Origin: Verticillium longisporum
Lineage: Eukaryota > Ascomycota > Sordariomycetes > Glomerellales > Plectosphaerellaceae
Assembly: GCA_019188255.1 (NCBI GenBank)
Contig: JAETXT010000011.1
Coordinates: forward strand, 2,046,001 to 2,110,000
Reading direction: 5' to 3'
Length of the DNA stretch: 64,000 nucleotides
In this document: piece by piece, positions 57,933 through 64,000 of the stretch
Position numbering within the stretch: position 1 is the first letter of the stretch
Layout of the letters: the number at the start of each line of letters is the position of its first letter
Translations under genes and position numbers: made by a program
Notes under the pieces: generated by a model
Told to the model about the DNA's origin: nothing
Database searches by the model: none
The model's input: only the letters and a program-made list of their open reading frames with translations

Positions 57933-58543
57933 GGAGCGGTGACGTCGGGTGGCTCTTTGTAGCATGATTAAAAGTAGACCTTAATGCGCAATGATTGAGA
58001 TGTAGAGGACTGCGGGTAATTTGCGTGATGAGCAGCCGGTGAATCCATGGAGACGTGGTCTTCAAGGAACTGCAGATTCGTGTGTTGCCTCGACTGTTCG
58101 GTGTTTGTAGCCGGACAAGCTCGCGATCCTGTCCGTGTTAATGAGCAACGATACTACCACCTGAATACTGCGGCTCACCGCACGAGGTGAGCCTGTCATT
58201 TCTCTCAATCAACGCCTTCGCAGTGGCAAGCCATAGCAACAGACCATAGCAACAGGTCAGAGCACAGGTCACGCAGGCCTCAGAGATGTAGATGTAAGTT
58301 GTTATTAGATATTACTCATTATGCCTGGCTCAACGCTTGTGCGTACCAATCTTGGGTATCCTCGTCTCCTCCTGTTTGGACGCCAGAAAAGCAAAATCGC
58401 ATGGATACGAATGCGCATGGAAAACAAGACGCAGCGCGGATACAGCGGGTATGGAAGAAGCACCTTGATGCATCAGACTCTTGGACAGAAACAAGGAAAA
58501 GCTAAGTGGACAACTATGTGGGCAAAGGAAAAGAAGAGGCGGG
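57933..58543. other. intergenic between convergent genes
   Basis: 3' ends of the siderophore transporter and the giant glycosyltransferase; no gene is seen. Confidence 0.5.
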
Positions 58544-61500
58544 CTAGACGTCAAAGTCGCCGCGGCTCGCCCGCCGCGGCGTGAGCATGATGGTCGGCGG
58601 CCTCTCGGAGACGGCATCGTCGAGGACGGCGACGACCTCGTCGTTCTCGGCGTAGCGCAGCGGCTCCATGTAGCCAAAGGTGTAGGGCAGGGCGCGCAGG
58701 GCCGGGTCGGCGCGCTGCTGGGCGAGGTGCCACTGGATCCAGTACATCTGCTCGTGCTCGCGCAGGTAGCGGCTGCCGTGGAAGCTGTGGAGGACGACCT
58801 GGCGCGAGAGGAGGCCGAGCTTGCGGCGGTCGTCGGCGCGGGCGTAGAAGCGGCGCGTCAGCCACGCGACGTCGGCGGCGGCGATCTCGTCGGGCAGGAC
58901 GGGCGCCTGCTCGGCCGGCGGCAGGGCGGCCTGGTCGGTGAAGCGCGCCCAGGGGCCGACCATGGCGAGCATGCTGACCTGGGCGCGGGCGAGGGCCAGC
59001 GGGTCGTTCGGCGGCACGACCTCGCCGTAGCGCTGGTCCGTCTTCTCCGGGTCCGTCAGCACGAGGGCCGTGGCGCCGACCTCGGTCGCGACGATGGGCA
59101 CGCCGGCGAGCGCGGCCTCGCCGATGGCCAGCGGGAGGCCCTCGGAGATGGAGCTGTTCATGAAGAGCCAGGCGTCCTTGAGGACCTCCTTGGAGTTGCC
59201 AAAGCCCGCGAGCACGACGTGGTTCGACAGCTTGGCGTCGACGATGAGCTTCTCCATCTCGAGCGCGTAGGCCGGCTGGCGGTCCTTGGCGCCGTAGACG
59301 ACGAGCTTGTAGTCGGTGAAGCCGAAGCGGTTGATGATGATGTCGGCGGCCTGGATGGCGGCCTTGACGCCCTTGATCATCTGCACGTTGGACAGCATGA
59401 CGACGGTCGGCGTCTCGGTGCGGATCTTGTCGACGGGGTTGTAGGCGTCCATGTTGGAGATGCCGTTGACGATGGGGTCGATCTTGCGGCGGAACCCGTT
59501 GCGGCTGCAGAGGCGCGCGCCGTCGGTGCCAATCTCGGCCTCCCACATGGGGTTGAAGAGGGACGCGCACGGCATGACGACGTCGGTGTGGAAGTAGGCG
59601 AGGCGCGTCGCCAGGCCGATGCCCGCCAGCAGCATCGACTGCACCGACACGGGCAGCTCGGACTGGGCCGGCGAGATGTTGAGGCAGCACTCGCGCCAGA
59701 GGATGGCGTGGTCCCAGATGCCGAAGGTCACGCCGCGGCGGTACTTGAGCACCATGCCGAAGAGCGAGCTGATGCCGTGGTGCGTGCTCTGGAAGACGCG
59801 CGGGCAGCTCTGCGGCACGCCGACGGCGAAGATGAAGAAGTAGGCGAGGTAGATGTGGAGCGACTGGCGGAAGTCGAACATGCTGGGCCGCGCAATGTCA
59901 AAGCACTCGGACGGCGCCGCAATGTTGGCGTCGTCGTCGTACGGCATGAGCCAGGCGGCGATCCAGGCCTGCTCGACCTCGGGCGCCTTCCACGTCTTGG
60001 TGTAGTCCTTGTGCTCGTAGTACTTGGCCATCGAGAGCATGGCGTTGCTGAGGCGGACGAGGTGCGGGCGCGAGAGGCGCTTCGTGCGCGCGCCCTTGAC
60101 AAACGCGGTGAGCAGAGGGATGAACGTCTCGACAATGTCGCGCTGCACCTCGGTGTCGTCGACCTTTTCGTCGACCTCGGACTCGAGCAGGTCGTCGATG
60201 ATGCCGTGGTTGGCCGTGCCCCCGTCGAGACCCCAGAGCGGAAGAAGCTTGAGCGACTGGACGTTCTTCTCGATCTGGAAGCGCGGCACGCCATAGTCGT
60301 TGGCGCACTCGGCCAACACGTGGTTGCGGATCGTGCTGTGGCCGTTGACGAGATCGCGACGGCAGTTGGACACGCCGCCGGGCGCCATGGGCCAGCAGCC
60401 AATGTCGTTGAAGATGACCGAGATGCGATCCTTGGTGTCGTTGTAGCAGTCCTGCGGGCGCGTCGTCACGGGGTTGGCATCCTTGCCGAGACCCATGACG
60501 TAGAGGTCGGCCGTCTTGATCGACAGCAGCGTCACCTCGGACACGTCCGTCTCAATGTCAATGGCCGAGACGATCTGGTCGACGTTGGCGTCGAGGACCC
60601 GGAGCGCATCCTCGAGACGGCCGCTGTCGCGCGCGCGCCAGTACTCCTTGAGCAGGGGTTCCTCGCGCAGGACGAGCTCGTCGACCCAGCAGGCCGTGAC
60701 GGCGTCGAGATCGTTCGTCTTGAGCCACTTGCCCCAGAGCTCGGTGCGGATGCGCCACGTGGGCACGGGCTTGTAGACGCGGACGTTCCACTGGCCGATC
60801 CAGCTGAGGGGGTTGAGACGCGACAGCAGGCTGGGGATCTTGTTCTTGGAGCAGCGGATCATCTGGCGGATCTGCAGGGGGCTGTGGTAGACGAGCAGAT
60901 CGTCCGAGTCAAAGGCGTGGTCCTTGGGGAGAGCGAGCAGGACAGCCTCGTTGGCGAAGAGCTCGGGCGTGTGCGTCAGGGCGGTGCGGCGGCCGTCGTC
61001 CTCCTCGAGGAAGGTCGTGATGACGGGATCGCGGCGGTGCGAGTAGTCGTACTCGGTCGTGTAGGTGCGGCCGCCAATCTTCTTGACGATGAGGCCGATG
61101 AACTTGGACGGCACCCAGGTCATGTCGTTGCGGTCGACGGGCGTGCCCCAGTAGATGGCCAGCGAGTCGCCGGTGCCCGCGAGACGGAAGCGCGCGTGGA
61201 GCATGGCCGAGCTGCCCTTGGGGCTCGACTTGTAGAAGTACTGGAAGGCAAAGTCGACATTGTCGACGGTCACGGTGCCGCGGATGATGCGGCCGTACTT
61301 GTCATAGTAGCCCACGCTGTGGTAGTCCTTGTGGACGTGCTCCTTGGTCTCGGGGCGGCGCGAGCTGCCCGCAGGGTCATAGTGGTACGTCGCCGTGCCG
61401 GCGCCCGTGTCGTGCCGGCTGACGAGGCGGTACTTGGCGTCGTACTTGGTCGTGAACAGCGGCGCGCCCTTGTCGGGCATCTCGGTCAGCTGGCCGTTGT

Positions 61501-64000
61501 AGACGGCGAGCGACATGCCCTCGTCGTCGCCGACCGAGGCAAAGCCCGTCTGGAAGGCGCGCGTGAGCTCGACGACGATGGTGTTCTTGACAATCTTGCG
61601 GCGGGCGCCCTTCTTCGCGAGCCTCGTCAGCTTGACGAGCGTGGGACGGTGGTAGACGATGAGCCAGTAGACCCAGAGGTTCTTGAGCAGCCAGCAGGCC
61701 TTGAGGATGAGCAGGATGACGCGCAGGAGGACGCCGCGGAAGCGGACGTTCTGCAGGCAGTAGAAGAGCTCGCGCTCCATGTTGGAGCCGGCGCCCGAGA
61801 TGATGGCAATCCACTTGACGACGAGCGCCGGCACGCGCACGAAGCCGCGCCAGATGGTCTGGAACAGGCCGCGATGGTTCTTGCCACGGCGAATGACGAC
61901 GGGGTACAGCTCGGCGGGCGAGTCGGCGGCGGCGAGGGCGAGGTCTTGCGAGGGCAGCAGGATCATCTGGCTGAGACGGTCGCGACACGCGTCCTGGATC
62001 TTGATGGTCAGGGCGACGTGGAAGTCGGCCGTCTGGAGATCGACATGGTTGGCCGCAGCCCAGAGAATGAGCTCGGATGACATGACGGTCGGCTCGCCGT
62101 CGATGCGGTCGAGGATGGCCTCGCGAACAGAAGGAGGCATGTTCTCCCACTGCGAGTCAACGTCGACATCGAGGCAGAGGTGCTCCATGAGGTTCATCTT
62201 GGTCTTGCGCGCGAGAAGGATGAGGCTCGAGGCATGCTCGGGCCACAGCTCCGACTCGAACCTCTTAGACAGAGCGGTCGTGCCGTGGAGCATGTGCTCG
62301 GCCTGGACGGCCTGGGCCTTGGACAGACGAAGCTCCGTGGCGGCCACGTGGTAGAGGAGAGCCTCGCAGACGACGTTGGCCAGCAGGGGCTGCCACGAAG
62401 GCAGGCGGCGCTCCGTCTCGCCGGTGAAGCAGACGGCGACGTGGAGGACGCCGCGGTCGCTGTAGCTCAGCGAGTGGCAGTCATCCAGGCCGGCATCGCT
62501 AAAGTGCTGTCGGCTGAGCACGGCGGCCGTCAGGCGCCCGGACGTCCACATCTCGAGGGCCGTCTCGAGCAGATTGGCAGACCACGGCGCCTCGCGCGCC
62601 GTCTCGTTGGGCTCGGCGAGCGTCAGCTGCAGGACCTCGCTCATCTTCTTGGCGAGGCCGGTGCCATCCTCAAAGTTGACGGTCGCCTGGGTGAAGCTCG
62701 CGGGGAGGTCGCCCTTGAACAGAGTCGGCGTGGCCTGCTCATCGAGGCTCGCCATCATCTTGCGCTGGAAGGTGACGGTGGGCCCGTCGTACGCGTCGCC
62801 GCCGCGCGACGCCGCCAGCACAGGCGCCGCCGTCCAGTCCTTCCAGGTGAAGAGCGAAGTGCCGGACGCGGCGAGGGCGCCGGCCAGGTTCTGGCAGATG
62901 ACATCGTTGTAGAGGAAGCCGGCGGTCTGGGGCAGGGCACGGAGCAGGCAGCCGAGGACAAAGCCAACGAGGGCCGAGCAGATGATGATGGTGACGTGGA
63001 CGCGGACATTGGTGGTGAAGCACCTGTTGAACTGGAAGATGAGGGCGCAGGTGTAGCCAAAGATGTAGCAGTAGTAGAGAATGGTCGTCTCCTTGCTGTC
63101 GACGAGCAGCCACATGAAGATGGTGGCGAAGCCAAAGACGACGAGCAGCTTGCCCATAATGTCGACCCAGGCCTTGCCGAGGGCCGCCTTGCGCTGCCTC
63201 TCGGCCTCCTCGGCCACGCGCTTGGCCTGCTCGAGATCGCGCAGCTTCTCCTCGGACAGCTTGTCGCGGACGCCCCAGTACTTGTAGAGGGCCGTGTCGA
63301 GGGTCATGGCGCCGAGACAGAAGTAGATGATGGCGAAGCAGAAACCGTAGCGGGCGCGGTCGTCCGTGTAGATGCTCGGGTACGGACGACGGGCGCTCAT
63401 GACCATCATGATCCAGCGATCGAGGAGAGCGACGAGGAAGAGGCCGAGGTTCTGGCCGAGATCGTAGCGCGCCATGCGGAAGAGGATCATGACGTTGTGG
63501 TCCTTGAGGCCACGAGACAGCTGGCGCTGCTGGTGGATGGCGTCGCCGAGCTTGGTGAACCAGGCCGTCGTGAAGAGGGGCGGAATGTCGCCGCCCTGGC
63601 CGGCCTTCTTGAAGAGCCAGTCGACGTAGGGCAGGCCCTTGGCGACGCTGACGACGAGGGGGTCGCTCGCCTGGTCGTTCTTCTTGGACTCTTTGCCGTG
63701 GCGCGTGAACTCGAGGACGGCCGCGGTGAAGGCCGCCTGGGCATGCTCGGCCGCCTTGGACTTTTTGGTGCCGCCCTTCTCATCGTCCGAGTCTTCGGGG
63801 TCCATCTTGGTGGTGTACCACTTTTCAATCTCGGGCGCCGAGAAGATGGGCACGTGCTGCATCCAGGTCGACCACTCGTAGCAGATGCGACGGTAGCGGT
63901 ACAGCGACAGGAAGAGGAAGCCGTACATGACAGGCAGGTAGATCTCGAGGTCGTGACCGTTGACAAAGGTCGACAGGATGGGCGAGATGAAGAGAATGGG
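58544..64000 (-). CDS. giant membrane glycosyltransferase, GT4 with DUF3492 (PelF-like), 5'-truncated by window edge
   Basis: At least 1,794 residues, open to the right edge, so the N-terminus lies beyond the window. The N-terminal third has several membrane helices (LGLFLVALLDRWIMMVM, GFCFAIIYFCLGAMTL, VVFGFATIFMWLLV, VTIIICSALVGFVLGCLL) and a middle hydrophobic cluster (VLLRVILLILKACWLLK). The C-terminal part is a cytosolic glycosyltransferase: a DUF3492 segment with FNDIGCWPMAPGGVSNCRRD and RFQIEKNVQSLKLLPLWG, then a GT-B Rossmann half with VVMLSNVQMIKGV and the retaining E-x7-E motif in ISEGLPLAIGEAAL. DUF3492 is the mark of PelF, the bacterial Pel polysaccharide synthase. In Aspergillus a large GT4 membrane protein (Gt4c) belongs to the galactosaminogalactan cluster; orthology is plausible but unproven, as no other cluster gene lies in view. 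The end GDFDV at 58544 is clear. Confidence 0.85.
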   Translation of the reverse strand, partial: PILFISPILSTFVNGHDLEIYLPVMYGFLFLSLYRYRRICYEWSTWMQHVPIFSAPEIEKWYTTKMDPEDSDDEKGGTKKSKAAEHAQAAFTAAVLEFTRHGKESKKNDQASDPLVVSVAKGLPYVDWLFKKAGQGGDIPPLFTTAWFTKLGDAIHQQRQLSRGLKDHNVMILFRMARYDLGQNLGLFLVALLDRWIMMVMSARRPYPSIYTDDRARYGFCFAIIYFCLGAMTLDTALYKYWGVRDKLSEEKLRDLEQAKRVAEEAERQRKAALGKAWVDIMGKLLVVFGFATIFMWLLVDSKETTILYYCYIFGYTCALIFQFNRCFTTNVRVHVTIIICSALVGFVLGCLLRALPQTAGFLYNDVICQNLAGALAASGTSLFTWKDWTAAPVLAASRGGDAYDGPTVTFQRKMMASLDEQATPTLFKGDLPASFTQATVNFEDGTGLAKKMSEVLQLTLAEPNETAREAPWSANLLETALEMWTSGRLTAAVLSRQHFSDAGLDDCHSLSYSDRGVLHVAVCFTGETERRLPSWQPLLANVVCEALLYHVAATELRLSKAQAVQAEHMLHGTTALSKRFESELWPEHASSLILLARKTKMNLMEHLCLDVDVDSQWENMPPSVREAILDRIDGEPTVMSSELILWAAANHVDLQTADFHVALTIKIQDACRDRLSQMILLPSQDLALAAADSPAELYPVVIRRGKNHRGLFQTIWRGFVRVPALVVKWIAIISGAGSNMERELFYCLQNVRFRGVLLRVILLILKACWLLKNLWVYWLIVYHRPTLVKLTRLAKKGARRKIVKNTIVVELTRAFQTGFASVGDDEGMSLAVYNGQLTEMPDKGAPLFTTKYDAKYRLVSRHDTGAGTATYHYDPAGSSRRPETKEHVHKDYHSVGYYDKYGRIIRGTVTVDNVDFAFQYFYKSSPKGSSAMLHARFRLAGTGDSLAIYWGTPVDRNDMTWVPSKFIGLIVKKIGGRTYTTEYDYSHRRDPVITTFLEEDDGRRTALTHTPELFANEAVLLALPKDHAFDSDDLLVYHSPLQIRQMIRCSKNKIPSLLSRLNPLSWIGQWNVRVYKPVPTWRIRTELWGKWLKTNDLDAVTACWVDELVLREEPLLKEYWRARDSGRLEDALRVLDANVDQIVSAIDIETDVSEVTLLSIKTADLYVMGLGKDANPVTTRPQDCYNDTKDRISVIFNDIGCWPMAPGGVSNCRRDLVNGHSTIRNHVLAECANDYGVPRFQIEKNVQSLKLLPLWGLDGGTANHGIIDDLLESEVDEKVDDTEVQRDIVETFIPLLTAFVKGARTKRLSRPHLVRLSNAMLSMAKYYEHKDYTKTWKAPEVEQAWIAAWLMPYDDDANIAAPSECFDIARPSMFDFRQSLHIYLAYFFIFAVGVPQSCPRVFQSTHHGISSLFGMVLKYRRGVTFGIWDHAILWRECCLNISPAQSELPVSVQSMLLAGIGLATRLAYFHTDVVMPCASLFNPMWEAEIGTDGARLCSRNGFRRKIDPIVNGISNMDAYNPVDKIRTETPTVVMLSNVQMIKGVKAAIQAADIIINRFGFTDYKLVVYGAKDRQPAYALEMEKLIVDAKLSNHVVLAGFGNSKEVLKDAWLFMNSSISEGLPLAIGEAALAGVPIVATEVGATALVLTDPEKTDQRYGEVVPPNDPLALARAQVSMLAMVGPWARFTDQAALPPAEQAPVLPDEIAAADVAWLTRRFYARADDRRKLGLLSRQVVLHSFHGSRYLREHEQMYWIQWHLAQQRADPALRALPYTFGYMEPLRYAENDEVVAVLDDAVSERPPTIMLTPRRASRGDFDV

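Noticed and set aside
55851..57965. 704-codon minus-strand frame opposite the siderophore transporter
   Set aside because: Composition is extremely D/G/A/E-rich without domains; it is an antisense shadow of the transporter.
58481..62080. 1,199-codon open frame on the plus strand opposite the glycosyltransferase
   Set aside because: It is the mirror of a GC-rich coding strand with strong third-position C/G. Its product is dominated by V/D/L/R/A/E, as in other antisense shadows here, and has no domain.

Overview
This is nuclear DNA of a filamentous ascomycete (Pezizomycotina). Genes carry short GT-AG introns of about 48-109 bases with CTRAC-type branch sites, coding regions are GC-rich, and one block bears the base signature of repeat-induced point mutation (RIP). 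Families seen include Zn(II)2Cys6 regulators, a DUF3425 bZIP protein, a siderophore MFS transporter and a CBM1-bearing esterase. The esterase and a broken rhamnogalacturonan lyase suggest a plant- or litter-associated fungus. I found no tRNA, rRNA or CRISPR.

Layout. 1-1442: 3'-truncated GH31 gene with a one-base frameshift. 1816-2068: small inverted-repeat element. 2521-6330: AT-rich block depleted in CpA/TpG, holding relics of a nucleoside-phosphorylase-type domain and a kinase-like gene. 6.4-15.4 kb: relic of an allantoate-permease-type MFS gene, an intact zinc-cluster regulator, an intact CE1 esterase with CBM1, and a PL4 rhamnogalacturonan lyase broken by a hAT-like insertion. 15.9-22.1 kb: TDT/SLAC1 transporter, broken NmrA-like gene, DUF3425 bZIP gene, aldo-keto reductase. 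23.5-27.0 kb: small membrane protein and two decayed genes of a fungal-specific type. 30-36 kb: secreted LVIVD-type protein, divergent Ca2+/H+ exchanger, small membrane protein. 39.7-53 kb: kinase-like protein, second zinc-cluster regulator, Fe(II)/2-oxoglutarate dioxygenase, a PLP-lyase/M20-hydrolase fusion, and an SRR1-like gene broken by a second hAT-like element. 56.1-64 kb: siderophore transporter (one-base frameshift) and a giant membrane GT4/DUF3492 (PelF-like) glycosyltransferase running off the right edge.

Themes. (1) Two non-autonomous hAT-like elements begin with the same terminal bases, have 8-bp target duplications, and each splits a gene whose frame is continuous once element and duplication are ignored. 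(2) Decay has two forms: C-to-T/G-to-A nonsense changes (RIP-like), and single-base deletions, several at homopolymers, that could be assembly errors. (3) The clearest functional novelty candidates are the single-ORF fusion of a diaminopropionate-ammonia-lyase-like domain with an M20 domain, divergent from a TauD-type dioxygenase, and the PelF-like giant glycosyltransferase.
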